64,000 nucleotides of DNA from Maribacter sp. (GCA_011050675.1 DRFI01000031.1:62001-126000); one strand, 5' to 3'. Numbered from the stretch's first letter, positions 44,976 to 54,352 are shown. Notes: generated from the letters alone by a model not told the origin. Translations and numbers: made by a program.

Positions 44976-46588
44976 TATGGAATTAATCCTTTTAAATCTT
45001 CAAGTGTATTCGCTTCATGAATATTCTTGTCTTTTCGCCATCGTAACATTCTTGGAAAACGGGTGGCGATTCCACTTTTATGACGCTTTGATAATGCAAT
45101 ACCTTCAAAAGCAATTTCGAATACATGATGCGGGGTAACACTTCGTACAGGACCGAAACGTTCTAAGGTATTTTTTTTGATCCACGCATCTAATTTTCTG
45201 AATTCTACATCTGTTAATCCGGAATATGCTTTTGCGAATGTAACCAGTTCTTTCTCACCTTCTTCATTTTCCTTCCAAAGAGCGAAAGTGTAATCTGTAA
45301 ATAAATTACTTCGTCTACCATGACCTCTCATGGCATAGGTAAGTACGGCATCTATGGTAAGTGGATCTACTTTCCATTTCCACCAATCTCCTTTTTTTCG
45401 CCCTACTAAATATGGGGAATCTTTTCTTTTAAGCATGAGTCCCTCGCTATGCATTTCACGAGAGCGGTCGCGTTCTTCTGCCAATTCATTCCAAGAATTA
45501 AAATACATTGTTTCAGATAGATGTAAAGAGATATTGTTCTGGTTCTGTTCGGAGACAACACTTTTAAACATATTTTGCAATATACCTCTGCGTTCTATGA
45601 AAGGTAGTTGGCGAATGTCTTTCCCTTCCCATTCTAAAATATCATAGGCTTTTAAAATAACAGGTACTTTTTTTAAGAGTGCAGCTGATATGTTTTTTCG
45701 ACCGATTCTAGTCTGTAAATCATTGAAAGTCCCAATATTTCCTTCTGGAAAAGGAAGTATTTCACCATCTATAACTGTTCCGTTTGGAATGATGTTTATA
45801 AATTCATTAAACTCGGGATACTTGTCCGTCACTAATTCTTCACCACGACTCCAGACAAATATTTCATCATTTCTAAGAATTACCTGAGAACGTATTCCGT
45901 CCCATTTATGCTCTGCCGACCAATTTTGAATATCACCTAAACCTGAAGCTTCACCTTCAATAGCATACGCTAAGTAAAATGGATATGGTTTGGATAGGTA
46001 ATCGCTTTCGTTTTCTTCTAAAACCAACTGTTGAAAAGATATGGTATTAGGGTCCCAGTTGCCCATCAGTTTATATGCTAGAATGTCTTCATCTATCTCT
46101 GTGGCTTTGGCTAGAGCTCGTGTCATTAATTTTTGACTAACTCCAATTCTGAATCCGCCAGTGATCAATTTTGTAAACACGAAACGTTCGTAGTAATTAA
46201 GCACTTTCCAGTTTTCATAGAGATAGGTCTTTTTATCATCATCGGTTTTCTTTTTTAGAGCAATCATTTCCTCTAGAAAAACTGTTAAGCTTTTGTCTGA
46301 TGATTGATTTGCCGCTGGTATCACTAAAGCGATAGTTTCGGCTAAATCTCCAACGATATGGTAGCTTTCTTCAAATAACCAAAGTGGAATATTAGCTAAT
46401 TCTGATGCCCAAGTTCTAAGTAGAGTAGTGTTAACCGGTCTCGGTGGTCTGCGATGCGATAGTATAGCAATTGTCCACACTTTGTCAGCATCACTGGCTT
46501 TTAAAAAGTAGTCTGTTAAAGCCTGTACTTTTATAGTAGTTTTATTGGTGCTATCTAGAGTTTTTATAAGAAGTGCGAAGTTTTTCAT
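44975..46588 (-). CDS. ATP-dependent DNA ligase (repair type)
   Basis: The 537-residue protein is an ATP-dependent ligase, distinct from the NAD-dependent replicative ligase of bacteria. The active-site motif KxDGxR is HKWDGIR with Lys-228 as the adenylation site. Other nucleotidyltransferase motifs include VIDGEILPF (motif III) and EGLMLKRKDSPYLVGRKKG (motif IV to V region). An N-terminal helical domain of about 200 residues precedes it, as in LigB/LigC-type enzymes. The gene overlaps the exonuclease gene by four bases (ATGA) and the helicase gene by one base. Confidence 0.93.
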   Translation of the reverse strand: MKNFALLIKTLDSTNKTTIKVQALTDYFLKASDADKVWTIAILSHRRPPRPVNTTLLRTWASELANIPLWLFEESYHIVGDLAETIALVIPAANQSSDKSLTVFLEEMIALKKKTDDDKKTYLYENWKVLNYYERFVFTKLITGGFRIGVSQKLMTRALAKATEIDEDILAYKLMGNWDPNTISFQQLVLEENESDYLSKPYPFYLAYAIEGEASGLGDIQNWSAEHKWDGIRSQVILRNDEIFVWSRGEELVTDKYPEFNEFINIIPNGTVIDGEILPFPEGNIGTFNDLQTRIGRKNISAALLKKVPVILKAYDILEWEGKDIRQLPFIERRGILQNMFKSVVSEQNQNNISLHLSETMYFNSWNELAEERDRSREMHSEGLMLKRKDSPYLVGRKKGDWWKWKVDPLTIDAVLTYAMRGHGRRSNLFTDYTFALWKENEEGEKELVTFAKAYSGLTDVEFRKLDAWIKKNTLERFGPVRSVTPHHVFEIAFEGIALSKRHKSGIATRFPRMLRWRKDKNIHEANTLEDLKGLIP

Positions 46589-47610
46589 GCAGTAATAGAT
46601 GATTTTGAAGCTACGGCAGCCTCTATTTCTTCTTCTCCATATTGTGTTGCTTCTGTACGGGCGTCATACCCTTGTTCACGAAGGTATTTTGAAAATATAT
46701 CAGTATAACCGTGAGTGCAAATAATCTTTTCGGCTCCTGTGGCTTCAATACTCTCTAAAAGTCCTGTCCAATCGCAATGGTCACTTAGAACAAAGCCCTT
46801 GTCAATCGCCCTACGTCTACGTGCTCCTCTAAAAGTCATCCATCCACTGGCGGATGCAGTTACATAAGGCACCATTTTTCTAATCCAAGTACTGCCATGT
46901 GCATTTGGTGGTGCCAATACGATATTGCCCAACAATTGTTCTTTTTTGGTTTCTCTAGTAATAAGGGTCGTCTTAGGGAAGTCGACCAAAGGTCTAAGAA
47001 CTTCTGTCATATTTTCAATAGCACCATGTGTGTAGATTTCTCCAATATCTGTATTCAGATATTTTAATAAACGCTGGGCTTTCCCTAAACTATAACCGAA
47101 AAGTATAGATGTTTTGCCTTCAGCCTTATTCTCTGCCCACCAATTATTTATATTTTCTAGAACTTCTGCTTGAGGTGTCCATTTAAATGCGGGTAACCCA
47201 AAAGTACACTCGGTTATAAATGTATTGCACTGTATAGGTTCATAAGGCGTAGAGATTCCATCATTTTCGGTTTTGTAATCACCCGTAAATACCCAAACTT
47301 CATCTTTGTGCTCAACTCTTATTTGCGAAGAGCCAATAATATGCCCTGCAGAATGAAGACTAAATTTTACGTTATTAATCATAAAAGATTCTCCCCACTC
47401 TTTTCCAATAACATTAATTTCACCTAATCGATGTAGAATAATTGGAACGTTTCTATGGTGTGTAATATACTTTTTGTGACCATATCTACTATGGTCGGCA
47501 TGCCCATGTGAGATTATTGCATGATCAACTGGTTTCCATGGGTCAAGGTAAACCTTAGCCTTTTCACAATAAATACCGTTATCTGTAAATTGTAATAGAG
47601 GAGTTTTCAT
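46585..47610 (-). CDS. Ligase-associated repair exonuclease (metallo-beta-lactamase fold)
   Basis: This 341-residue protein begins the four-gene ligase-associated repair operon. It has the metallo-beta-lactamase nuclease pattern of SNM1/CPSF-like enzymes: HAIISHGHADHSRYGHKKYI near 28-47 (HxHxDH), then HSAGHIIGSSQI, VFTGDYKTE and a beta-CASP segment with SDHCDWTGLLE near 270. Such nucleases trim DNA ends. The ATG is at 47610 and the gene runs into the ligase gene with a four-base overlap. It is divergent from the TerB-like gene at 47713. Confidence 0.93.
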   Translation of the reverse strand: MKTPLLQFTDNGIYCEKAKVYLDPWKPVDHAIISHGHADHSRYGHKKYITHHRNVPIILHRLGEINVIGKEWGESFMINNVKFSLHSAGHIIGSSQIRVEHKDEVWVFTGDYKTENDGISTPYEPIQCNTFITECTFGLPAFKWTPQAEVLENINNWWAENKAEGKTSILFGYSLGKAQRLLKYLNTDIGEIYTHGAIENMTEVLRPLVDFPKTTLITRETKKEQLLGNIVLAPPNAHGSTWIRKMVPYVTASASGWMTFRGARRRRAIDKGFVLSDHCDWTGLLESIEATGAEKIICTHGYTDIFSKYLREQGYDARTEATQYGEEEIEAAVASKSSITA

Positions 47611-47682
47611 AGCAATGTCAAGTTACAAATTTCACATGCAAACAAAGTTGATGACAAACTAAACTATGACCTCTAAAAAATT

Positions 47683-47690
47683 TATATTTG
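47683..47690 (+). promoter_or_regulatory. Possible -7 box for the TerB-like gene
   Basis: TATATTTG matches TAnnTTTG fully and ends 22 bases before the ATG at 47713. No TTG is placed within 17-23 bases upstream, so only half of the promoter is supported. Confidence 0.4.
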
Positions 47691-47712
47691 CTCAATAATT
47701 AAAAAATAAGAT

Positions 47713-48135
47713 ATGTCTTTTGCAGATTTATATAGTAGCGGTGAGCACAGAAGAAACGTAGCTCATTTTGCAGCTTTAGCAACTTTAGCGTCAATTGACG
47801 GTGAAATTAGTACTGAAGAAAGAAAGTTGTTAGATCGGTTTGCTAGTAAATTAGATATAACCGAGTCTGAGTATGAAGAAGTTTTAAGTAAGGGTAATAA
47901 GTATCCAATTGATTCTACACCAGATTCTGAGAAAAGATTAGAGCGTTTATTTGATTTGTTTAGAATTGTATATTCTGATCATGAAATTGATGATGAAGAG
48001 AGGATCTTAATAAAGAAATATGCTATTGGGTTAGGCTTTACCGGTGAGAAAGCAGATAGTGTTATAGAGCGCTCTATTGCTATTTTTGGAGGTAAAATAG
48101 ATTTTGAAGATTACTTATACCTTGTAAAACACTAA
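47713..48135 (+). CDS. TerB-like protein (divergent paralogue 4)
   Basis: The 140-residue helical protein has two repeat-like segments typical of TerB: LASIDGEISTEERKLL in the first half and YSDHEIDDEERILIKK in the second, both acidic. It is longer and more divergent than the three paralogues at 32.6-36.1 kb and lacks their D-G-x-x-H-x-K-E pattern. It is divergent from the ligase-associated repair operon and has its own possible promoter and a terminator. Function unknown. Confidence 0.78.
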   Translation: MSFADLYSSGEHRRNVAHFAALATLASIDGEISTEERKLLDRFASKLDITESEYEEVLSKGNKYPIDSTPDSEKRLERLFDLFRIVYSDHEIDDEERILIKKYAIGLGFTGEKADSVIERSIAIFGGKIDFEDYLYLVKH

Positions 48136-48154
48136 GTTTTATAAAAGAAGAAAA

Positions 48155-48183
48155 TAAAAAAGGGAGCTATTAGCTCCCTTTTT
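48155..48183. terminator. Bidirectional terminator between the TerB-like gene and fbp
   Basis: GGGAGC (48162-48167), loop TATTA, and GCTCCC (48173-48178) form a stem, extended by A-T pairs, with a run of A on the left and T on the right. It serves the plus-strand gene ending at 48135 and fbp ending at 48184 on the minus strand, whose stop codon lies at the edge of the T-run. Confidence 0.88.
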
Positions 48184-49194
48184 TTAATGATATTTATTTA
48201 AGAATTCTTGTAGTTTTTCTACCATTTTTCTACTTCCGCAAAAGAATGGAACTCGCTGATGTAGTTCTGTTGGTACAATATCCATTATACGATTTTTACC
48301 GCCAATAGCAAGTCCGTTTGCTTGCTCAGCTAAAAAAGCCATAGGGTTACATTCATATAGTAATCTTAATTTACCGCTTTCACTTACACTACTTTTAGGA
48401 TACATGTAAATGCCACCTTTAATCATATTTCTGTGAAAGTCAGAAACCAAAGAACCTATATATCTAGAAGTATAAGGTCTGTCATCTTCTTCCATTTGAC
48501 AATATTTAATGTAATCCTTTACACCTTGGTGAAAATGAACATAGTTTCCTTCGTTTACAGAATAAATTCTGCCATTTTCAGGGAATTTCATATTAGGGTG
48601 AGATAGATAAAAAGTGCCTAGTGCAGGGTTTAATGTAAAACCGTTTACACCATCACCAGTAGTATATACTAACATAGTAGAAGTACCGTAAACTACATAA
48701 CCTGCCGCAACTTGTTGGCTACCTGGTTGTAAGAAATCTTCCATCTTTACAGGTGTTCCAACAGGAGTTACACGTCTATAGATAGAGAAAATGGTTCCTA
48801 CAGAAACATTTACATCAATGTTAGATGAACCATCTAATGGATCAATTAAAACAACATATTTATTTTGATGGTTATCATCATTACTATTAATACTGATAAA
48901 ACTATCTTCTTCTTCAGAGGCGATACCGCAAACAATTTCTCTGTTTTTTAGAGTTTGAATGAACTTGTCGTTTGCAAAAAGATCAAGTTTTTGTTGATCT
49001 TCTCCTTGAACGTTAGTTTCACCTACTCCGCCTAAAATGTCGATTAAGCCTGCTTTGCTAACCTCATGGTTTACAACTTTAGCAGCTAACCTAATGGCAT
49101 TGATAAGTTTTGATAATTCACCTGAGGAATATTGAAAAGAATCTTGATTTTCAATAATAAACTCCCCGAGGGTCTGATTTCTTTTTGGAGACAT
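48184..49194 (-). CDS. fbp: Fructose-1,6-bisphosphatase, class I
   Basis: This enzyme makes fructose 6-phosphate in gluconeogenesis. The 336-residue protein shows the class I metal-site block [15 protein letters not shown] (with preceding SEEEDS), [14 protein letters not shown] and [21 protein letters not shown] prefer ATG 49194 ([13 protein letters not shown]), which is where relatives begin; the longer frame to 49218 adds eight residues not expected in the family. A terminator follows directly. Confidence 0.94.
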   Translation of the reverse strand: MSPKRNQTLGEFIIENQDSFQYSSGELSKLINAIRLAAKVVNHEVSKAGLIDILGGVGETNVQGEDQQKLDLFANDKFIQTLKNREIVCGIASEEEDSFISINSNDDNHQNKYVVLIDPLDGSSNIDVNVSVGTIFSIYRRVTPVGTPVKMEDFLQPGSQQVAAGYVVYGTSTMLVYTTGDGVNGFTLNPALGTFYLSHPNMKFPENGRIYSVNEGNYVHFHQGVKDYIKYCQMEEDDRPYTSRYIGSLVSDFHRNMIKGGIYMYPKSSVSESGKLRLLYECNPMAFLAEQANGLAIGGKNRIMDIVPTELHQRVPFFCGSRKMVEKLQEFLNKYH

Positions 49195-49275
49195 TTCTTC
49201 GTTTATGGTTATATACAAATATCGTGTATTTTGTTAAACGTTCAATTTTGGTTTTAATTACATTTTTTAAATTTA

Positions 49276-49283
49276 TAACTTTG
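49276..49283 (+). promoter_or_regulatory. Possible -7 box for the GNAT gene
   Basis: TAACTTTG is a full match to TAnnTTTG and ends 19 bases before ATG 49303. A TTG at 49248-49250 is 25 bases upstream, slightly beyond the usual 17-23 spacing, so the pair is only possible. Confidence 0.45.
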
Positions 49284-49302
49284 TGTTTTATTTGTAACAA
49301 TT

Positions 49303-49785
49303 ATGAACTATACAATTAGAGTTGCCCAAAGAGATGACATGAAGCAAGTGCTTCAATTAATTCAAGAATTAGCCACTTTCGAAAAGGAAGAAGATGCCGT
49401 TGAAGTAAGTGTGCAACATTTAGAAGAAGATGGTTTTGGTAAACAGAAATTGTTTCACTGCTTTGTTGCCGAGAAAAATGAAAAAATTGTTGGTATGGCT
49501 TTAGTTTATCCAAGGTATTCTACTTGGAAAGGGACGGTTATACATTTAGAAGATTTAATTGTAACCAAAGAAATGCGTGGTACGGGTTTGGGTACTGCAC
49601 TTTTAGATGAGGTCGTTAAGTATGGTAATGATCTAGGTGTAAAAAGAATTAGCTGGGAAGTTATAGATTGGAATGAACCAGCTATTGGTTTTTATGAAAG
49701 TAAGGGAGCCAAAGTAATGCGGGATTGGGATGTGGTACAATTAGATGAATCTGGCATTAAAGACTATTTAAGCGCAATTGCTTAA
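49303..49785 (+). CDS. GNAT N-acetyltransferase, diamine/spermidine acetyltransferase type
   Basis: The 160-residue protein resembles the SSAT/thialysine acetyltransferase group: it starts YTIRVAQRDDMKQVLQLI, has the acceptor-site block ATFEKEEDAVEVS, LEDLIVTKEMRGTGLGTALL with the acetyl-CoA loop (R-G-T-G-L-G), and WNEPAIGFYESKGAKV. Relatives acetylate polyamines or lysine-like amines. It is just upstream of the aspartate kinase gene on the same strand (38 bases apart), and the two could be co-transcribed. Confidence 0.85.
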   Translation: MNYTIRVAQRDDMKQVLQLIQELATFEKEEDAVEVSVQHLEEDGFGKQKLFHCFVAEKNEKIVGMALVYPRYSTWKGTVIHLEDLIVTKEMRGTGLGTALLDEVVKYGNDLGVKRISWEVIDWNEPAIGFYESKGAKVMRDWDVVQLDESGIKDYLSAIA

Positions 49786-49823
49786 TTGAAAAAGAATTAA
49801 AAAATTATAGATATAAATTGAGT

Positions 49824-51071
49824 ATGAGAGTTTTTAAATTTGGAGGAGCATCGGTTAAAGATGCAAATGCCGTTAAAAATGTAGTTGAGGTTTTAAAAGA
49901 AGTAGGGTATGAAAATACACTAGTAGTAATATCGGCAATGGGCAAGGTGACCAATGCCATGGAAGATATTATCAACGCTTATTTCAACGATAAAAAAGAG
50001 ATACCATCTAAAGTTGCTGAGATGGTAGATTACCACCATAGTATTGTATCAGAGTTATTCCCTAACGCGCAACATTCTATTTATAAGGAAATTAAAGTAC
50101 TGGTTGATGAAATTAACGGCTTTCTGGTTTGGAATAAATCGCCCAATTACAACTTCGTATACGATCAAGTTGTTGGATATGGAGAATTACTGTCTACTAC
50201 TATAATTAGTGCTTACTTCAAAGAAATAGGTATTGCTAATAACTGGTTAGACGTAAGAAACTTTATTAAAACCGATAGTAATTATAGGGATACCACGGTA
50301 GATTGGGAACGTACTCAAAATAATGTTACCAAGATAGATCAGAAAGTTCTGAATATTACTCAAGGTTTTTTGGGTAGTGATGATAATAACTTTACCACGA
50401 CTTTGGGTCGCGAAGGGTCTGATTATACTGCTGCTATTTTGGCTTACTGCTTAAATGCGGATTCTGTTACTATTTGGAAAGATGTACCAGGAGTCTTAAA
50501 TGCTGACCCTCGGTACTTTGAAGAAACTCAGTTGTTAAATAATATCTCTTATAGAGAAGCTATCGAATTAGCGTTTTACGGAGCGTCTGTAATTCACCCA
50601 AAAACGTTGCAACCTTTGCAGAGAAAGGAAATTCCACTTCAGGTAAAATCATTTTTAAACCCATCAGGTAAAGGTACTACAGTTGGTAAAGGAGTTGGTA
50701 TTGAGCCAAAAGTGCCATGTTTTATTGTAAAGAAGAATCAGGTTTTAATGAAATTATCATCGCTCGATTTCTCTTTTATTGTGGAAGATAGTATAAGTGA
50801 GCTTTTTAAATTATTTCATCAGCATAAAATCAAGGTTGGTTTAATTCAGAATTCAGCTATTAGTTTTTCGGTTTGTATTGATAATAAATTCGGAGGATTA
50901 GAAGCGCTATTACAGCAGTTGAAGAGTAAGTTTAAAGTGGTACATCACGAGAATGTTTCTTTATATACTATTCGTCATTTTAATAATAAAGCTCTTGAAA
51001 GCTTACAGAATGGGCATGAGTTATTATTAGAACAACGAGGAACCGAAACTGTACAGCTTGTCGTAAAATAA
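49824..51071 (+). CDS. Aspartate kinase
   Basis: This enzyme phosphorylates aspartate, the first step to lysine, threonine and methionine. The 415-residue protein starts MRVFKFGGASVKDANAVKNV, the family's KFGGxS block, and has TTLGREGSDYTAAILAYC and IWKDVPGVLNADPR as nucleotide and aspartate sites. The C-terminal ~120 residues form the ACT region (FSFIVEDSISELFKLFHQHK). Monofunctional form without the homoserine dehydrogenase part. ATG 49824 is better than the TTG six bases upstream. A separate ACT-like protein at 30470 is unlinked. Confidence 0.92.
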   Translation: MRVFKFGGASVKDANAVKNVVEVLKEVGYENTLVVISAMGKVTNAMEDIINAYFNDKKEIPSKVAEMVDYHHSIVSELFPNAQHSIYKEIKVLVDEINGFLVWNKSPNYNFVYDQVVGYGELLSTTIISAYFKEIGIANNWLDVRNFIKTDSNYRDTTVDWERTQNNVTKIDQKVLNITQGFLGSDDNNFTTTLGREGSDYTAAILAYCLNADSVTIWKDVPGVLNADPRYFEETQLLNNISYREAIELAFYGASVIHPKTLQPLQRKEIPLQVKSFLNPSGKGTTVGKGVGIEPKVPCFIVKKNQVLMKLSSLDFSFIVEDSISELFKLFHQHKIKVGLIQNSAISFSVCIDNKFGGLEALLQQLKSKFKVVHHENVSLYTIRHFNNKALESLQNGHELLLEQRGTETVQLVVK

Positions 51072-51151
51072 TTTCTTTGCATTTCCTGTTTTCTAAAAGC
51101 AAAGCTACTTCTGCTATTTACCTATATTTACAGTCTAATCGATGATGAAAT

Positions 51152-52972
51152 ATGGGTTTAGTTACCGCTAAAGAAATAGCAACGGCAATCAATCTCTCTA
51201 AATATGGGGTGTTTGGTACTTTTATAGGCTGGACACTTCTGAAGGTGACACGTTTATCTCGTATTAATAGAGATTACGATAATATTGCCCATTTAGAAGG
51301 TGAAGATTATGCCAATGCTATTTTAAAGCTTTATGAAATTGATTACGAAATTCCTGAGGAAGATTATAGACGTCTGCCAAAGGAAGGACCGTATGTGACT
51401 ATAAGTAATCATCCTTTAGGTGCTATTGACGGTATTTTGTTGTTCAAGTTAATGGTAAAACAACGACCGGATTATAAGATAATGGCTAATTTTCTCTTAC
51501 AAAGAATGGTGCCTTTGGAGCCCTATGTTTTACCCGTAAACCCATTTACTGAACATAAAGATGCTAGAAGTAATTTAGCAGGTTTCAAAAAAGCGCTAGA
51601 ACATTTAAAAGATGGCCATGTATTAGGGGTTTTTCCTGCGGGAGAGGTTTCTACTCATAAAGATGGTAAGTTGATAGTTGATAAAACTTGGGAAGAAGCT
51701 GCTGTAAAATTAATTAGAAAAGCAGGAGTTCCTGTAGTGCCCATTTATTTTCACGCCAAGAACAGTTCTCTATTTTATCGTATTTCTAAGTTGGGAGATT
51801 CGTTGCGTACGGCAATGATTCCGTCGCAAGTCTTTTCTCAGAGAAATAGACCTATAAAAGTAAGAATAGGACAACCCATTACTGTTGCTACACAAAATGA
51901 ATTGCAAAATTTAAAAGAATATACAGAATTATTGCGCCGTAAGACTTATATGTTGTCAAATGCATATGAGAAAGAGCGTTTAATAGATCAAATACCAACT
52001 TCGCTTAAAATACCCAAGCAACCCAAGAAAATTGCCACAGCAGTACGTAAAGAGGTAATGGAGGGTGAAATAGAAAAGCTTAGAGAGAAAGATTGTCGAT
52101 TACTACAAAGTAAAAATTACGAAGTGTTTCTGGCTAAGGAAAAGGATATGCCTTTTATCTTAAAAGAAATAGGAAGACAACGAGAAGTAACCTTTAGAGC
52201 AATTGGCGAGGGTACTAATAAAGCTATTGATTTAGATAGTTTTGATACGTATTATCATCACTTGTTTTTATGGGATGATGAAGCTAAATGTATTGTAGGT
52301 GCCTACAGAATGGGTATGGGGTCAGAGATTTTTCCTCAGCATGGTATTGATGGTTTTTATGTGCAAGATCTTTTTAGGGTAGAGCCAGAATTATATGATA
52401 TGATGGAACATTCTATTGAAATGGGACGTGCCTATATTACTAAAGAATATCAGCAAAAACCAATGCCGTTGTTTTTACTTTGGAAAGGAATTGTGCATAC
52501 CACTTTAAGATTTCCAGAGCATAAGTATTTAATTGGAGGTGTTAGTATTAGTAATCAATTTTCTAATTTCTCGAAATCTTTAATGATCGAGTTTATGAAG
52601 TCTAACTATTGGGATCCTTATGTAGCACAGTATATAAGACCTAAAAAAGAGTTCAAGGTTAAATTAAAAGATGCGGATAAGGAATTTGTATTTGATGAAA
52701 CGCAAGCCGATTTAAATAAGTTTGACCGATTGATAGATGAGGTTGAGCCTGGTAATTTACGTCTTCCTGTTTTGATTAAAAAGTATATAAAACAAAACGC
52801 AAAAGTAGTTGCATTTAATGTAGACCCATTGTTTAATAATTCTGTTGACGGATTAATGTATATTAAAATTGCCGATTTACCAGAGAGTACAGTAAAACCG
52901 GTAATGGAGGAATTTCAAGCAGAACTGGAACGCAGATTGGTAGAATCTCAAAATACTGAAAAGAAAGAGTAG
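51152..52972 (+). CDS. Bifunctional acyltransferase, OlsF-like (ornithine-lipid type)
   Basis: The 606-residue protein joins two acyltransferase halves. Residues about 85-250 are a PlsC-like O-acyltransferase with SNHPLGAIDGIL and GVFPAGEVSTHKDG. Residues from about 315 match the GNAT-type N-acyltransferase family used in ornithine lipid synthesis (EVTFRAIGEGTNKAIDLDSF, then GAYRMGMGSEI). This order is that of OlsF, the one-protein route to ornithine lipids found in Serratia and flavobacteria. The N-terminal site has H-x5-D rather than H-x4-D, as is usual in this subfamily. It ends exactly where the convergent GNAT gene begins. Confidence 0.85.
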   Translation: MGLVTAKEIATAINLSKYGVFGTFIGWTLLKVTRLSRINRDYDNIAHLEGEDYANAILKLYEIDYEIPEEDYRRLPKEGPYVTISNHPLGAIDGILLFKLMVKQRPDYKIMANFLLQRMVPLEPYVLPVNPFTEHKDARSNLAGFKKALEHLKDGHVLGVFPAGEVSTHKDGKLIVDKTWEEAAVKLIRKAGVPVVPIYFHAKNSSLFYRISKLGDSLRTAMIPSQVFSQRNRPIKVRIGQPITVATQNELQNLKEYTELLRRKTYMLSNAYEKERLIDQIPTSLKIPKQPKKIATAVRKEVMEGEIEKLREKDCRLLQSKNYEVFLAKEKDMPFILKEIGRQREVTFRAIGEGTNKAIDLDSFDTYYHHLFLWDDEAKCIVGAYRMGMGSEIFPQHGIDGFYVQDLFRVEPELYDMMEHSIEMGRAYITKEYQQKPMPLFLLWKGIVHTTLRFPEHKYLIGGVSISNQFSNFSKSLMIEFMKSNYWDPYVAQYIRPKKEFKVKLKDADKEFVFDETQADLNKFDRLIDEVEPGNLRLPVLIKKYIKQNAKVVAFNVDPLFNNSVDGLMYIKIADLPESTVKPVMEEFQAELERRLVESQNTEKKE

Positions 52973-53473
52973 CTAATCTACACCAACGACTTTACTTCGT
53001 CTTTCAAATAGTATATTGTCTATCCATTTTCCGTGTAATTTGCCTACACGTTCTCGGGTACCAATCATTCTAAAGCCTGTAGATTTATGTATTTTAATAC
53101 TACCATGATTTGTAGGGAATACACCAGATTGTAATGTCCAAATACCTTCCTTTTCACTGGTATCAATTACATGTTCTAGTAATAATTTACCAAGACCTTT
53201 ACCTCTACTAGTGGCAGAAATATAAACGCTTATTTCAGCAACACCTCCATAAACACATCGACTGGAAACAGGGGATAGGGCAACCCATCCTAAAATTTCA
53301 TCATTCTTTTCAGCAACAAATCTACATGTAGTCATATGAGCTTTATTCCACGCATCAAATGAAGGTACATTGGTTTCAAAAGTCGCCACCCCTGTCTCAA
53401 TACCTTCTTTGTAAATGTTAGCAACAGAATTCCAGTCTGTTGCTAACATTGGTCTCATGATTATTTCACTCAT
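52973..53473 (-). CDS. GNAT N-acetyltransferase, phosphinothricin/arsinothricin type
   Basis: This 166-residue protein resembles the phosphinothricin/arsinothricin acetyltransferase (Pat/ArsN1) group: it has the early NIYKEGIETGVATFETNVP block, then SSRCVYGGVAEISVYISATSR and the acetyl-CoA loop GKGLGKLL, and VFPTNHGSIKIHKSTGF at the end. It follows the DUF6428 gene and arsR, which fits an arsinothricin- or organoarsenic-modifying role. That role is inferred from context. ATG 53473 is preferred over the TTG start twelve bases upstream. Confidence 0.85.
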   Translation of the reverse strand: MSEIIMRPMLATDWNSVANIYKEGIETGVATFETNVPSFDAWNKAHMTTCRFVAEKNDEILGWVALSPVSSRCVYGGVAEISVYISATSRGKGLGKLLLEHVIDTSEKEGIWTLQSGVFPTNHGSIKIHKSTGFRMIGTRERVGKLHGKWIDNILFERRSKVVGVD

Positions 53474-53485
53474 ATTGTAATTCAA

Positions 53486-53974
53486 TTAACAGCAGCCACT
53501 ACCAGGTGCACAAGACGCTTCCGTTACTTGTTCAACAGTTTCTGGTACACCACAAGTTTCTTTGGCTTTGCAATCGGTTTTTTCAATACCTAATTGCATT
53601 AAAATTTGATTGTCATTTATTTGATGTGATAATACGAATAGTTGAGCAGTGTGAAATACGGAATTGCTGTACTCGAATTTCACTTCAACATCCTTTTCCA
53701 TTGGCTTTATTTTATCCACTTTATTTAAGATACCCATAGCTTTATAAGCGGTCATATAATCTCTCTTGCCTAATTCTTGTGGACTTTCCCATAATTGTAT
53801 TATAGTTTCTTTCCAGAAATCTGTACCTGCACCACAATCAACTGAATCAATAGTAATATTTTTTACTTCAGTTATGTGATAGTTAGTACCTACTAGTTGA
53901 CCAGGAGCATATTCAAATATTAAACTTTTATCAGTGTTTTCCTTTAATAAGGTTAGAAATTCATTTGTTTTCAT
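53486..53974 (-). CDS. DUF6428 family protein with cysteine-rich tail
   Basis: The 162-residue protein matches the DUF6428 family, which in Bacteroidota often sits behind arsR. The body is mixed strand and helix (SLIFEYAPGQLVGTNYHI, DSVDCGAGTDFW). The last ~30 residues hold several cysteines (DCKAKETCGVPE and ASCAPGSGCC), a plausible metal or arsenite site. Its gene is between arsR (15 bases upstream) and the GNAT gene (12 bases downstream), all in one transcript. The biochemical role is unknown. Confidence 0.8.
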   Translation of the reverse strand: MKTNEFLTLLKENTDKSLIFEYAPGQLVGTNYHITEVKNITIDSVDCGAGTDFWKETIIQLWESPQELGKRDYMTAYKAMGILNKVDKIKPMEKDVEVKFEYSNSVFHTAQLFVLSHQINDNQILMQLGIEKTDCKAKETCGVPETVEQVTEASCAPGSGCC

Positions 53975-53989
53975 GTCTATAGTTTTTAA

Positions 53990-54313
53990 TTAACAACAAT
54001 TGCTTTTAGTGGTGTTGAAGAAAGTATTCAGTAAGGTTTGTATTTCTGTCCATTTAGGCAGGTTAATACAGTAGCAGACTTTTTTACCTTCTATTTCACC
54101 TTTAATTAAATCAATACTCTTTAACTCTTTTAGATGTTGAGAAATGGTTGGTTGCGCCAAACCTATTTCATCAACAATGTCATTACAGATACAGGAGTCT
54201 TGCTGACTTATATATTGTAAGATGGCAATACGAGCAGGATTAGATAACACTTTAAAAATAACCGCCAGCTTATTCTGCTCTACATTGAATATTTGTGTCT
54301 TTGTAATTCCCAT
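53990..54313 (-). CDS. arsR: ArsR-type metalloid-responsive repressor
   Basis: This 107-residue winged-helix repressor has the DNA-recognition segment GLAQPTISQHLKELKSIDLI near 51-70. Cys-41 and Cys-43 (DSCICNDIV) match the C-x-C arsenite-sensing motif of ArsR. It also has Cys-80/82 (VCYC) and a terminal Cys pair (SNCC). ArsR releases its operator when As(III) or a similar soft ion binds. It is the first gene of a three-gene operon and a palindrome lies just upstream. Confidence 0.9.
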   Translation of the reverse strand: MGITKTQIFNVEQNKLAVIFKVLSNPARIAILQYISQQDSCICNDIVDEIGLAQPTISQHLKELKSIDLIKGEIEGKKVCYCINLPKWTEIQTLLNTFFNTTKSNCC

Positions 54314-54324
54314 ATCATATTTAT

Positions 54325-54336
54325 ATATTGCAATAT
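54325..54336. promoter_or_regulatory. Palindrome upstream of arsR, candidate operator
   Basis: ATATTGCAATAT is a perfect 12-base palindrome 12 bases upstream of the arsR start codon, within a very AT-rich region. ArsR-family repressors bind such inverted repeats at their own promoter. It is read from sequence and position only and has not been tested against other ars promoters. Confidence 0.5.
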
Positions 54337-54352
54337 TACGATAATAAATGAA

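Noticed and set aside
51074..51104. Possible stem CTTTGC/GCAAAG after aspartate kinase
   Set aside because: Short, long loop and no T-run; not convincing as a terminator.
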